Positions 42,414 to 50,959 of a DNA stretch of 64,000 nt are shown piece by piece. Below the pieces are notes generated by a model that made no database searches, was not told where the DNA came from, and saw only the letters and a program-made list of their open reading frames with translations. The first letter of the stretch is position 1, and each line of letters opens with the position of its first letter. The stretch lies in contig CABVAC010000003.1 in NCBI GenBank assembly GCA_902496275.1, forward strand, positions 1-64,000. The letters are read 5' to 3'. Origin of the DNA: an uncultured Collinsella sp. (GTDB taxonomy: Bacteria > Actinomycetota > Coriobacteriia > Coriobacteriales > Coriobacteriaceae). Both the position numbers and the translations under genes were made by a program.

Positions 42414-43181
42414 TTAGGCGATGATGGGGGCGATGGCGCGGATGCAGGCGTCGGCTGCCGTAAAGGTGGTGCTGTCGTCACTGACGATAAAGATGATCTT
42501 GCCCTTGATGCCAAAGTCGCCGATCTCGTTAAAGAGCACATACGGCTCCTTGTCAAAGCTCGAGATGGGAAGCACGGCGGCCTTGGTGGCGTCGGTGAGT
42601 TCATCTGCCAGCGCGTCCAGTGAAGCCCACTTGGACGTGTCCTTGACCGCGACGGGCACGGCAACGCGCCCAAAGGGCATCAAATGCACGAGCGTGTTCT
42701 TGGAGATGTTGGAGTTGGGGACGATGATGGTCTGCCCACAGGCGTCCTCGATGGTCGTGTGGCGCCAGGTGATGTCCTGGACCACGCCCGACACGCCGCC
42801 AACCTCGATATTGTCGCCGGGCTTGATGATGCCCATAAAGGTCACCTGCATGCCACCGATAAGGTTTGACAGCGTGTCCTGAAAGCCGAGCGAGATGGCG
42901 ATGCCGCCGACGCCAAGAGCGGCGACGAGGGCGTTTGCGTTGATGCCAAAGCAGTTGTCGAGGATAAAGCTGCCGCCGATCATCCAGATGATGGCGCGCG
43001 CGATGTTGATGAAGATGCTCGATGAAGGGAGTGGGTTATCGTCGCGGCTAAGCAGGTGGTGCAGGGTCTTGGACGCGACCTTGGCGGCAACGGCGGTGCC
43101 GATGGCCAAGATACCTGCCCAGATGATGTTGTGGACCCATCGTTGTGCAAAGAAATGAAGAATTGGCTCAAACAATTCCAT
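42414..43181 (-). CDS. MscS-type mechanosensitive channel
   Basis: A small-conductance channel releasing solutes on hypo-osmotic shock. The 255 aa protein has three membrane helices; the third pore helix region reads NALVAALGVGGIAISLGFQDTLSN, then the beta domain with KPGDNIEVGGVSGVVQDITWRHT and VPNS. AGGAGGTTTCCCTAC before ATG 43181 sets the start six codons inside the longest frame. It is a minimal MscS without extra domains. Confidence 0.9.
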   Translation of the reverse strand: MELFEPILHFFAQRWVHNIIWAGILAIGTAVAAKVASKTLHHLLSRDDNPLPSSSIFINIARAIIWMIGGSFILDNCFGINANALVAALGVGGIAISLGFQDTLSNLIGGMQVTFMGIIKPGDNIEVGGVSGVVQDITWRHTTIEDACGQTIIVPNSNISKNTLVHLMPFGRVAVPVAVKDTSKWASLDALADELTDATKAAVLPISSFDKEPYVLFNEIGDFGIKGKIIFIVSDDSTTFTAADACIRAIAPIIA

Positions 43182-43215
43182 GTAGGGAAACCTCCTCATG
43201 ATCGTCCAACCATGA

Positions 43216-43267
43216 TACCCACCAAGAAGCCCGTCCGATCAAATTCGGACGGGCTTCTTGGTGGGTA
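43216..43267. repeat. 23-bp palindrome upstream of mscS
   Basis: Perfect arms 43216-43238 and 43245-43267 around TCAAAT. The inner AAGCCCGTCCGA/TCGGACGGGCTT resembles a terminator stem with TTCTTGG after it. It is in the mscS leader, 35 bases from the start. Confidence 0.8.
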
Positions 43268-43364
43268 TAAGGTTTGCACGGCGGGGAAGAGATCTTCTCA
43301 AGGCAGTTTCCTTAGTTCTTGACCAGTGGTCCCTGCTGACGCTGGATTATCGACATGATATGCG

Positions 43365-43404
43365 AAAACCGCCGCAAGGGCGCCTGTCCCTTTGCGGCGG
43401 TTTT
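43365..43404 (-). repeat. GGGACAGG palindrome, copy 5
   Basis: Minus strand: AAAACCGCCGCAAAGGG (43404-43388) pairs with CCC-TTGCGGCGGTTTT (43380-43365), one base missing, with ACAGGCG between. It lies 16 bases from copy 6. Confidence 0.8.
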
Positions 43405-43419
43405 GACGTTTGTGCAGAT

Positions 43420-43460
43420 AAAACCTGCCAAAATAAACCTGTCCCTCTTTGGCAGGTTTT
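43420..43460 (-). repeat. GGGACAGG palindrome, copy 6
   Basis: Perfect 13-base arms AAAACCTGCCAAA (43460-43448, minus) and TTTGGCAGGTTTT (43432-43420). Its first two bases belong to the TAA stop of the ABC ATPase gene. The stem ends in TTTTATC and may terminate the ABC operon. Confidence 0.85.
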
Positions 43461-44253
43461 AGCTCAGCAGCATGCGGTCGTTGGCGAGCTCGCCGCCCGA
43501 GACCTCCTCGAACTTCTGCAGCAGGTCGGCCACGGTGAGCGATTTCTTCTCATCGCCCGCCACGTCGTAGATCACGTGGCCCTCGTGCATCATGATCAGA
43601 CGGTTGCCCAGACGGATGGCGTCGTTCATGTTGTGCGTGACCATAAGCGTGGTCAGGTGGTTCTCGTCGACGATCTCCTCGGTCAGGTTAAGCACCTTAG
43701 AGGCCGTCTTGGGGTCGAGGGCCGCGGTGTGCTCGTCGAGCAGCAGCAGGCGTGGCCTGGTGAGCGTGGCCATCAGCAGGGTGAGTGCCTGGCGCTGGCC
43801 GCCCGAGAGCAGGCCGACCTTGGCATTGAGGCGTGTGTCCAGACCAAGGTCCAGGCGCTTGAGCAGCTCAACGTACTCGTCCTTCTCGGCCTTGGTGACG
43901 CCCCACGAAAGGCCGCGACGCTGGCCGCGACGCTTGGCGAGGGCCAGGTTCTCGGCGATCTGCATGTCGGCAGCGGTACCGCGCATGGGGTCCTGAAACA
44001 CGCGGCCCAGGTACTTGGCGCGCTGCGACTCGCTCAGGCGCGAGATATCGGTCCCGTCGAGCTCAATAACGCCCGAATCGAGCGGGTACACGCCGGCGAT
44101 CATGTTGAGCAGCGTGGACTTGCCGGCGCCATTGCCGCCGATCACGGTTACAAAGTCGCCGTCATTCAGGGTGAGGTCGACGCCGGTGAGCGCGCGCTTC
44201 TCGGTGACGGTGCCCTTGTTAAAGGTCTTCTTGACGTGCGAGAGCTTAAGCAT
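43459..44253 (-). CDS. ABC transporter ATP-binding protein
   Basis: ATPase of an importer of the TrpXYZ/ABC_sub_bind type. The 264 aa protein has Walker A GGNGAGKST near 37, signature LLSGGQRQAL near 146, Walker B LLLLDEHTAALDP near 166 and the switch His VTHN near 199. The start at 44253 overlaps the permease stop by 8 bases with GATGAGG before it. It is third in a minus-strand set: binding protein, permease, ATPase. Confidence 0.9.
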   Translation of the reverse strand: MLKLSHVKKTFNKGTVTEKRALTGVDLTLNDGDFVTVIGGNGAGKSTLLNMIAGVYPLDSGVIELDGTDISRLSESQRAKYLGRVFQDPMRGTAADMQIAENLALAKRRGQRRGLSWGVTKAEKDEYVELLKRLDLGLDTRLNAKVGLLSGGQRQALTLLMATLTRPRLLLLDEHTAALDPKTASKVLNLTEEIVDENHLTTLMVTHNMNDAIRLGNRLIMMHEGHVIYDVAGDEKKSLTVADLLQKFEEVSGGELANDRMLLS

Positions 44254-45169
44254 CTGCCTCATCTCCCTTCGTGTAGGAGCTGCGGAGCTTATAGCGCTCC
44301 CAAACCACGGGCACGCACAGGGCCACAGCGACAATTACGGCGGAGAGCAGCTTCATGTCGTTGGCGTCCATGCCCAACTGCAGCACGATGGCGCGGATAA
44401 GGAAGTACACCACGGAGCCAAAGACGGCGGAGGCAAGACGGACGCTAAACTGCGTGAGGCCGCCGGGCAGCAGACGGCCGAGCACCTCGCCGATAACAAT
44501 GGCGGCAAGACCGATAACGATGGCACCGGTGCCCATACCAATGTCGGCATACTTTTGGCTCTGGCAGATGAGCGCGCCCGAAAGGCCGATGAGGGCGTTG
44601 GAGAGCACGAGGGCGATCATCTTGGTGGAGTTGGTGTTGACGCCCAGAGCGCGGATCATGTACTCGTTGTTGCCGGTGGCGCGCAGCGCCGAGCCGATCT
44701 CGGTGCCAAAGAACCAATACAGGATGGCAACGATAGCCGCGGCGAGCAGGATGCCCAAGATGATGGCAACGGTGGACTGCGGCAGACCGGTCATATTGCT
44801 GACGGCCGAGAACACGGTGCCCTTGGCAAGAATGGGCGTATTGGACTTACCCATGATGCGCAGGTTGATGGACCACAGGCTGATCTGGGTGAGGATTCCG
44901 GCGAGGATCGCGGGAATCTCGAAGACGGTGGTCAGAATGCCCGTGACAGCGCCCGCGATGGCGCCGGCGCACATGCCGGCCAGCACGGCGAGCAGCGGGT
45001 CGACGTTATTGTTGACGATGAGCACGGCGCAAACACAGCCGCCGAGGGCAAAGCTGCCGTCGCAGGTCATATCGGGGATGTCGAGCAGGCGGAACGTGAT
45101 AAACACGCCGAGCACCATGATGCCCCAGAGGACGCCCTGCGAAACGGCGCCCTGCAATGCAATGAGCAT
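44246..45169 (-). CDS. ABC transporter permease
   Basis: A 307 aa inner-membrane permease with eight to nine hydrophobic helices, starting GVLWGIMVLGVFITFRLLD, a pattern of the BPD_transp_2 group used by ABC_sub_bind importers. RATGNNEYMIRALGVN near 175 is the family coupling loop. TCCTAGGAGG-type ribosome site lies before ATG 45169. The substrate is discussed under the binding protein. Confidence 0.88.
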   Translation of the reverse strand: MLIALQGAVSQGVLWGIMVLGVFITFRLLDIPDMTCDGSFALGGCVCAVLIVNNNVDPLLAVLAGMCAGAIAGAVTGILTTVFEIPAILAGILTQISLWSINLRIMGKSNTPILAKGTVFSAVSNMTGLPQSTVAIILGILLAAAIVAILYWFFGTEIGSALRATGNNEYMIRALGVNTNSTKMIALVLSNALIGLSGALICQSQKYADIGMGTGAIVIGLAAIVIGEVLGRLLPGGLTQFSVRLASAVFGSVVYFLIRAIVLQLGMDANDMKLLSAVIVAVALCVPVVWERYKLRSSYTKGDEADA

Positions 45170-45273
45170 GCTTCATACCTCCTAGGATAGGGTGGACACG
45201 TGATTTTCCATAATAGCGGTAACACTGCATAAAAGAGCTGCGGCCGGATGTTTTGTCTCATCCGTAACAAGCA

Positions 45274-45302
45274 GGGCGAACGCCGGTCTTTGGCGTCCGC
45301 CC
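45274..45302 (-). terminator. Hairpin between binding protein and permease genes
   Basis: GGGCGGACGCC (45302-45292, minus) pairs with GGCGTTCGCCC (45284-45274), one G-T pair, followed by TGCTTGTT. Partial termination here would give more binding protein than permease. Confidence 0.65.
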
Positions 45303-45373
45303 CTGTGGCTCAGATATTGAATAGCACGGCAACGGCGCGAGTATGGGCCCTAGGCACATCGCCGCGCATGCCG

Positions 45374-46354
45374 CTATGCGTCCAGAGCGGAGAGGTCGAT
45401 GCCCAAGGCCTCGGCCATTTCGTCGTTCTTGACGACGACCAGGTCCTTGCTCGAGAGGTGCTTGATCGGCATATCCTCGGGCTTGGCCTCGCCCTTCAGA
45501 ATCTTGACGGCCATCTCGCCCGCGGCGTAGCCCAGGTCCTCATAGTTGATGGAGAGGGTGAACAGACCGCCGGCCTTGCACATGCCCTCCTCGCCAGTCA
45601 CGAAGGGGAGCTTGTTCTCCTTGCAGATCTGGCCGACCTGCGAGGCACCCGCGGCGATGGTGTTGTCGGTGGGGGAGTACAGCGCGTCGACCTTGCCCAC
45701 GGCAGACTCGACAACGGACTGGATCTCGTTAGAGCTCGAGACGGTGAAGTCGGTGTACTCGAGGCCCAGCTTGTCGAGTTCCTTCTTGGCGGCCTTAATC
45801 TGGACGTCGGAGTTGGACTCGGCGGTGCAGTAGAGCAGGCCGACCTTCTTAACGTCGGCCAAGACCTTCTGCATCATCTCGAGCTGCTCGGCGACCGGGG
45901 TGAGGTCGGAAGCGCCCGTGACGTTGGTGCCGGGCTTGTCGTTGTCCTGGACCAGGCCGGAAGCGGCGTAGTCGGTGATGGCGCAGCCAACGATGGGGAT
46001 ATCGGCCGTGGCGCCGGCGGCAGCCTGCGCGGCGGGCGTAGCGATGGCATAGATCAGGTCGACGCCGTCGCCTACGAACTTGTCGGCAATGGACTTACAC
46101 GTGGACTGGTCGTTCTGGGCGTTCTTCTGGTCGATCTTGACCTTGAGACCGCTCTTCTTGATGGCCTTGACGAAGCCGTCGTTGGCGGCATCGAGCGCGG
46201 AGTGCTCGGTGAGCTGCAGAACGCCGATGGTGTAGTCGGAACCGGCGGCAGCAGAGCCGGAACCAGAGTTGCCGCCGCATCCGGCGAGCGGGGCGAGCGC
46301 GAGCAGGCCGGCGGAGACCAGAAGGCTCCTGCGACTGATGGCGATGTCCTTCAT
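45374..46354 (-). CDS. ABC transporter substrate-binding lipoprotein
   Basis: An exported 326 aa lipoprotein: basic N terminus MKDIAISRRS, hydrophobic stretch, lipobox LAGC near 22-25, then a Gly/Ser linker. The mature part matches the ABC_sub_bind family (YTIGVLQLTEHSALDAANDGF; CAITDY; LTPVAEQLEMM; VDALYSPTDNTI). Some members bind tryptophan or tyrosine (TrpX); the ligand here is a guess. A GGGGG ribosome site and -10/-35 lie upstream. Confidence 0.88.
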   Translation of the reverse strand: MKDIAISRRSLLVSAGLLALAPLAGCGGNSGSGSAAAGSDYTIGVLQLTEHSALDAANDGFVKAIKKSGLKVKIDQKNAQNDQSTCKSIADKFVGDGVDLIYAIATPAAQAAAGATADIPIVGCAITDYAASGLVQDNDKPGTNVTGASDLTPVAEQLEMMQKVLADVKKVGLLYCTAESNSDVQIKAAKKELDKLGLEYTDFTVSSSNEIQSVVESAVGKVDALYSPTDNTIAAGASQVGQICKENKLPFVTGEEGMCKAGGLFTLSINYEDLGYAAGEMAVKILKGEAKPEDMPIKHLSSKDLVVVKNDEMAEALGIDLSALDA

Positions 46355-46417
46355 ATCATTACCCCCAGTATAAAAATGGCTGGAAACACTGCACTGGGAC
46401 AAAGTGCAAGTGGAACT

Positions 46418-46445
46418 ATAGTAGCGCTGATGTCCATTTTTACAA
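46418..46445 (-). promoter_or_regulatory. Promoter of the ABC importer operon
   Basis: Minus strand TTGTAA (46445-46440), 16-base spacer, TACTAT (46423-46418), about 64 bases before the binding-protein start. Confidence 0.55.
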
Positions 46446-46514
46446 CAGCCTGGCGGGTTTTTTAATACAGAATCGGATGGGCGGTACGGGTAGTCGAATG
46501 GGCGGCGGAGGGTC

Positions 46515-47303
46515 TTATGCGACGGAGGAGGCGTCGTCCTCCTCGTCGAGGGCGGCGAAGAGCTTCTTGCCGTCGAGGAGACGTGTGGTGACGTTTCTCA
46601 TGCGGCCAATCTCTACGGTGCGCAGCGTGTCATCGGCACCTCGGGCGTCATAGACCGTTCCCAGCAAATACGAGATGCCATCGCGCTGCCTGATGGCAAA
46701 GGGGCGGAGTGTCATCCGTGCTACTTCGGTTTCGCCACGTGCCGTGACGCTCGAAATATCAAAACTCACCGTGGTTCCATGGTCGATGGCCTGCTCGACG
46801 AGCTCGCACGTGTCGATGCGCTTGATGGGCGTGCGTGTTGCCTTGGTAGCCTTGCTGCCTGCGCTCGGAACGGGTTCGGGTGTATCGAGGTAGCCGCGAA
46901 CGTCGGCACTCGCCATGGCAACTAAGTGCTGCGCCATGCTCTTGCGGATAGCGATAGGCGTGGAGCGGTTGCGCATGACCATACCGTGGAGCCGGATGAT
47001 CTCTTCATCGGTGAGCGGGCGGGTAAGAAGTTTGTAGCCCACGCCGCGTTTGTACTCAATTTCGTATCCGGCATGGCGAAGCGCGGAGATGGCGGTGTAG
47101 ATGCTGCGCCGCGCCGCCGAGATGGGCATGCGGGCGGGGTCGTCGGGATGGGAGAGGCGCCGGATCAGCTCATCGGAAAGTATGGCCTTGTCTTCGCCGG
47201 TGTTTTCGCTCAAGAGCTGCAGGATGCGAACGGCGCGATAGGCTGCCATCGAGGCGGCGCCTCTCGTCGTGGTGTCGTAGGTTTCAACAGCGGCTTCGGT
47301 CAT
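46515..47303 (-). CDS. WYL-domain-type transcriptional regulator
   Basis: A 262 aa regulator. The N-terminal winged helix is seen in RILQLLSENTGEDKAILSDELIRRL to ALRHAGYEIEYKRGVGY (about 20-90), and the C-terminal part (about 165-245, VSFDISSVTARGETEVARMTLRPFAIRQRDGISYLLG) has the fold pattern of WYL ligand domains. It lies upstream of the ABC importer on the same strand and may control it. ATG 47303 is preferred over GTG 47312 for spacing to GGAAAGGA. Confidence 0.75.
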   Translation of the reverse strand: MTEAAVETYDTTTRGAASMAAYRAVRILQLLSENTGEDKAILSDELIRRLSHPDDPARMPISAARRSIYTAISALRHAGYEIEYKRGVGYKLLTRPLTDEEIIRLHGMVMRNRSTPIAIRKSMAQHLVAMASADVRGYLDTPEPVPSAGSKATKATRTPIKRIDTCELVEQAIDHGTTVSFDISSVTARGETEVARMTLRPFAIRQRDGISYLLGTVYDARGADDTLRTVEIGRMRNVTTRLLDGKKLFAALDEEDDASSVA

Positions 47304-47479
47304 CGTGCCCACGTCCTTTCCGTTTTGGGTGGCGACGGTATGGAGCCTAGGACGCGGGGCTTTCCCAGGGGCGCAGGGCGCTCTGGGCGGTCGGTAGTCG
47401 TCGGCAAACGGCGGGTTGAGTTTTCAACAGCCCTACTCAACTGACCAAAAACTTGCCAAAAGCTTGACGGATGCTGTTG

Positions 47480-47515
47480 AAAAAAGCGTCTCTCGACCGA
47501 TGTCGAGAGACGCTT
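47480..47515 (-). terminator. asnS terminator
   Basis: Minus strand AAGCGTCTCTCGAC (47515-47502) pairs with GTCGAGAGACGCTT (47497-47484) and is followed by TTTT. Between it and the WYL gene (47304-47479) are only short GTTGAG/CTCAAC and TTTTCAACAG/CTGTTGAAAA inverted repeats. Confidence 0.9.
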
Positions 47516-47561
47516 ATGCGATGAGCGTTGGCGTGTGGCGACGCGAGCTAGCGTCCGACGA

Positions 47562-48965
47562 TTAGAAGTCGGCGTTGCCCACGGTGCGCGGGTGCGGCAG
47601 GACGTCGCGGATGTTGCCCACGCCGGTCAGATACATGACCAAGCGCTCGAAGCCCAGACCGTAGCCGGCGTGCTTGCAGGAACCGTAGCGGCGCAGGTCA
47701 AGGTAGTACTTGTACTGCTCGGGATTCATGCCCAGATCCTTGATGCGGGCCTCGAGCAGATCCAGGCGCTCCTCGCGCTGGGAGCCGCCGATAATCTCGC
47801 CGATACCGGGAACCAGGCAGTCGGCGGCGGCGACGGTCTTGCCGTCCTCGTTCATGCGCATGTAGAACGCCTTGATCTCGGCCGGGTAGTCGGTCACGAA
47901 GGTCGGGCGCTTAAAGTGCTCCTCGGTCAGGAAGCGCTCGTGCTCGGTCTGCAGGTCGATGCCCCAGCTGACGGGGTAATCAAACTGGTGGCCAGCAGCG
48001 ACTGCCTGCTCCAGGATCTCGACGGCCTCGGTGTAGGTAACGCGGGCAAAGTCGGAGTTGGCGACATGGTCCAGGCGCTCGAGCAGACCCTTGTCCACAA
48101 ACTTGTTGAGCATATTGAGCTCGTCGGGGCAGGTTGCCATGACGTCCTTGAGGACGTACTTGAGCATGGCCTCGGCGTTATCCATGTAGTCGTTCAGGTC
48201 GGCAAAGGCCATCTCGGGCTCGATCATCCAAAACTCGGCGGCGTGGCGCGTGGTGTTGGAGTTCTCGGCACGGAAGGTGGGGCCAAAGGTGTACACGTCA
48301 CCAAAGGCCATGGCAAAGTTCTCGGCATTGAGCTGGCCGGACACGGTGAGGCTTGCATGCTTGCCAAAGAAGTCCTGGCTCCAGTCGACCTCGCCGGACT
48401 CGGTGAGGGGCGGATTTTTGGGGTCGAGCGTGGTCACGCGGAACATCTCGCCGGCGCCCTCGCAGTCACTCGTGGTGATGATGGGGGTGTTGACGTAGAC
48501 AAAGCCCTGCTCCTGGAAGAAGCGGTGGATGGCGGCAGCCGCGACAGAGCGGATGCGGAACACGGCGCGGAACAGGTTGGTGCGCGGGCGCAGGTGCTGC
48601 TGGGTGCGCAGGAACTCGACGGTTGCGCGCTTCTTCTGCAGCGGGTAATCCGGGGCGCTCGTGCCCTCGACCTCGATGGAGGTGGCAGAAAGCTCGAAAG
48701 GCTGGGGCGCATCGGGGGTCAGCTTGACGGTGCCGGTGCAAATGAGTGCGGCCGAGACGTTTTGATGGGCGATCTCGTCGTAGTTGTCGAGTGCCTCGCG
48801 GTTCATGACGACCTGCAGGTCGCGGAAGCAGCTGCCGTCGTTGAGCGTAACAAAGCCAAAGTTCTTCATGTCGCGGACGGACTTGACCCAGCCGGCGACG
48901 GTGACGGTCTGGCCGCCGAGCGACTCGGCATCGGCATAGAGCTGCGCGATTTTGGTGCGGTTCAC
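47562..48965 (-). CDS. asnS: Asparaginyl-tRNA synthetase
   Basis: Charges tRNA-Asn. The 467 aa class IIb enzyme has an OB-fold N domain (VTVAGWVKSVRDMKNFGFV), motif 2 with TFGPTFRAENSNTTRHAAEF near 220, and motif 3 GLGFERLVMYLTG near 430. Length equals the usual 466. GTG 48965 directly follows GGAGGATAC; upstream in-frame ATGs would remove this ribosome site. TGCTAGAAT about 45 bases upstream is a possible extended -10. Confidence 0.94.
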   Translation of the reverse strand: MNRTKIAQLYADAESLGGQTVTVAGWVKSVRDMKNFGFVTLNDGSCFRDLQVVMNREALDNYDEIAHQNVSAALICTGTVKLTPDAPQPFELSATSIEVEGTSAPDYPLQKKRATVEFLRTQQHLRPRTNLFRAVFRIRSVAAAAIHRFFQEQGFVYVNTPIITTSDCEGAGEMFRVTTLDPKNPPLTESGEVDWSQDFFGKHASLTVSGQLNAENFAMAFGDVYTFGPTFRAENSNTTRHAAEFWMIEPEMAFADLNDYMDNAEAMLKYVLKDVMATCPDELNMLNKFVDKGLLERLDHVANSDFARVTYTEAVEILEQAVAAGHQFDYPVSWGIDLQTEHERFLTEEHFKRPTFVTDYPAEIKAFYMRMNEDGKTVAAADCLVPGIGEIIGGSQREERLDLLEARIKDLGMNPEQYKYYLDLRRYGSCKHAGYGLGFERLVMYLTGVGNIRDVLPHPRTVGNADF

Positions 48966-49077
48966 GTATCCTCCCATAACGGTTGAATGATAGTTATCCA
49001 TACAGTTCGATATTCTAGCAGCTCGGCTCATTTGAGCTATACAGATAAAGCATTGGCGGGATGGTTTTTCAAACGAA

Positions 49078-49109
49078 AAGCGCCCGCGGCCAAATGGTCG
49101 CGGGCGCTT
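49078..49109 (-). terminator. Terminator of the PTS EIIA gene
   Basis: 14-base arms 49078-49091 and 49096-49109 around AAAT with one G-T pair; TTCGTTT follows on the minus strand. Confidence 0.82.
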
Positions 49110-49146
49110 GACGAGGTGCCTTTTGGCTGTGTGGCGTGGGGCCTGG

Positions 49147-49710
49147 CTACTTGGTCTTGGCAACCAGCAGCGGGTCGCCAAGCTTGACGAGCGGGTTGCC
49201 GCCGATAAGCGTTCCAGACTCGCCGACATGGTCGATGCTCTTAAGACGATCGAGCTCGGAGACGATGACGGTCACGATGTCCTCGTGACCAGCGGCCTTA
49301 ATGGCCTCGCGGTCGAAGCTGATGAGCGGCTGGCCTGCCTTGACCACATCGCCCATCTCGACAAAGCGGGCAAAACCCTTGCCGTTCATTTCCACGGTGC
49401 CCAGGCCAACATGGATGAACACGCGCAGGCCGTCCTCGGTGATCATGCCGATGGAGTGGTTGGTGACAGTGGTGGCACCGATGCGGCCGTTGGCGGGCGC
49501 ATAGATGGTGCCGGTAATGGGCTCGATGCCATAGCCCTGGCCAAGCATGCCCGAGGCGATCGTCTCGTCGGGAACCTCGTTCAGGTTGACGAGCACGCCG
49601 TTGACGGGGGCATAGATGACGCCTTCGCGGGTAGCGAAGCTTGCTGCGGGCGGAACGGACGCCTCGCCGGTCGAGGTGAAGGTGGACTTAAGCGAATCGA
49701 GCAGACCCAT
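49147..49710 (-). CDS. crr: PTS glucose-type EIIA protein
   Basis: Phosphocarrier of the sugar phosphotransferase system. The 187 aa single-domain protein matches EIIA-Glc: IYAPVNGVLVNLNEVPDETIASGMLGQGYGI, then ATTVTNHSIGM with the first active-site His and VFIHVGLGTVEMNGKGF with the phosphorylated His (near 101). GGAGGCAACT precedes ATG 49710. As a separate protein it can serve several permeases. A LacI-type palindrome lies 48 bases upstream. Confidence 0.9.
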   Translation of the reverse strand: MGLLDSLKSTFTSTGEASVPPAASFATREGVIYAPVNGVLVNLNEVPDETIASGMLGQGYGIEPITGTIYAPANGRIGATTVTNHSIGMITEDGLRVFIHVGLGTVEMNGKGFARFVEMGDVVKAGQPLISFDREAIKAAGHEDIVTVIVSELDRLKSIDHVGESGTLIGGNPLVKLGDPLLVAKTK

Positions 49711-49756
49711 AGTTGCCTCCAACTTAAATAGGCGCATATCGCGCGTTTGGTTTGCC

Positions 49757-49768
49757 GGAAACGTTTCA
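49757..49768 (-). promoter_or_regulatory. LacI/CcpA-type operator upstream of EIIA gene
   Basis: The perfect palindrome GAAACGTTTC (49758-49767), written TGAAACGTTTCC on the minus strand, fits the TGNAANCGNTNNCN pattern of cre-like LacI-family sites. Confidence 0.5.
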
Positions 49769-49953
49769 CATGTGTTTCGCGGCTTGGTCAACGCCCCTAT
49801 TCTACGCTGCTCAACGATACCTCTGAACTGGGATTATGTGATATATCAGTTGAAGGGAAACTTATTGCCGGAGTGTTTCTGCGCCACGGGTTCAAGTGGG
49901 GTACGCTTGAAGGCGAAAAACAAGGGCGCATAATTTGCGCGAAGGGAGCACAT

Positions 49954-50853
49954 ATGATTGTCGAGAACCATGCGCTGTGGGGCGAGGAGCCGACCGAGGA
50001 TTATCCGGCGACGTTTACGTATTTGGGTGCCGAGCCGTTGCCCGATAAACCGAATGGCCGCCGCCCCGCGGTGATTATCTGTGGCGGAGGTGCGTTTACG
50101 CATATCGCTCCGCATGAGCAGGATCCTGTGGCGTTTGCGTTTTTGGATCACGGTTACCAGGCCTTTGTGCTCAACTATGTCACGAGTTCTACGGGTGACG
50201 TGAGCTTTCCGCACCCCCAGGCAGATCTTGCCAAGATGGTCGCCACGGTGCGCGCCAACGCCGACGAGTGGCATGTCGATCCTAAGCGCGTGTGCGTCGT
50301 GGGCTTTTCTGCTGGCGGCATGATTTGCGCCTCGCTGGCAACACAGTGGAAGACCGGCCCCTTTGCGGCACTTGCCGGGGCGCGTCCGGACGACATTCGT
50401 CCCGATGCCGTGGTGCTGGGCTATCCATTGCTCGACTTTGCCTATGTGCGCGACATGCAGACGCGCGATCCGCGCATTGACTTGCGTGTGCCCAAGACGG
50501 GCGGCAAGACGGGGCGCGATTTGCTCAACGACTACCTGTCGATGGTGACGGGCGGCGAGGCAACTGACGAGCATCTGGCCGACATCTGCCCCACCACGCA
50601 TGTTTCGCGTCAGATGCCACCGACCTTTGTGTGGGGCGTGTCCGACGACAAGACGGCGCCGATCGCGCAGGTCTACCCGTTTGCGCAGCGCATGGCCGAG
50701 GAGGGCGTTGCATGCGAGATGCACGTCTTCGACCAGGGTGGTCACGGCCTTTCGCTCGGCAACGCCAACACCGCGGTCGACAACGAGGACAAGCAGGTGG
50801 CAGTCCGTCCCTGGATCCGCCTAGCCTTCCGCTTTCTGGAGCGCCATCTGTAA
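49954..50853 (+). CDS. Alpha/beta-hydrolase, acetyl-xylan-esterase-like
   Basis: A cytosolic 299 aa esterase. Oxyanion region AVIICGGGAFTHIAPHEQDP near 50, nucleophile elbow GFSAGG near 121, acid WGVSDDKTAP near 227, and His in DQGGHGLSLGNAN near 263 complete the triad. The BD-FAE/Axe-like pattern suggests removal of acyl groups from imported carbohydrates. AAGGGAG precedes ATG 49954; longer frames back to 49747 are unsupported. It diverges from the EIIA gene. Confidence 0.83.
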   Translation: MIVENHALWGEEPTEDYPATFTYLGAEPLPDKPNGRRPAVIICGGGAFTHIAPHEQDPVAFAFLDHGYQAFVLNYVTSSTGDVSFPHPQADLAKMVATVRANADEWHVDPKRVCVVGFSAGGMICASLATQWKTGPFAALAGARPDDIRPDAVVLGYPLLDFAYVRDMQTRDPRIDLRVPKTGGKTGRDLLNDYLSMVTGGEATDEHLADICPTTHVSRQMPPTFVWGVSDDKTAPIAQVYPFAQRMAEEGVACEMHVFDQGGHGLSLGNANTAVDNEDKQVAVRPWIRLAFRFLERHL

Positions 50854-50882
50854 GAGGACGGGCATCCCAGCCCTTCAATAAC

Positions 50883-50945
50883 TTGCGGTGAAATAGCTCC
50901 GATCTGGGGCATCAACCAGCCCATCCAGGAACTATTCCACCGCAA
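50883..50945. repeat. AGTTGCGGTG palindrome, copy 2
   Basis: TTGCGGTGAAATAG (50883-50896) faces CTATTCCACCGCAA (50932-50945) with one mismatch, 30 bases after the esterase stop. Confidence 0.75.
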
Positions 50946-50959
50946 CTTTGTTTTTGATG

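Noticed and set aside
47412..47483. Terminator or operator formed by GTTGAG/CTCAAC and TTTTCAACAG/CTGTTGAAAA
   Set aside because: The pairs are short and overlap a better terminator; no supporting context.
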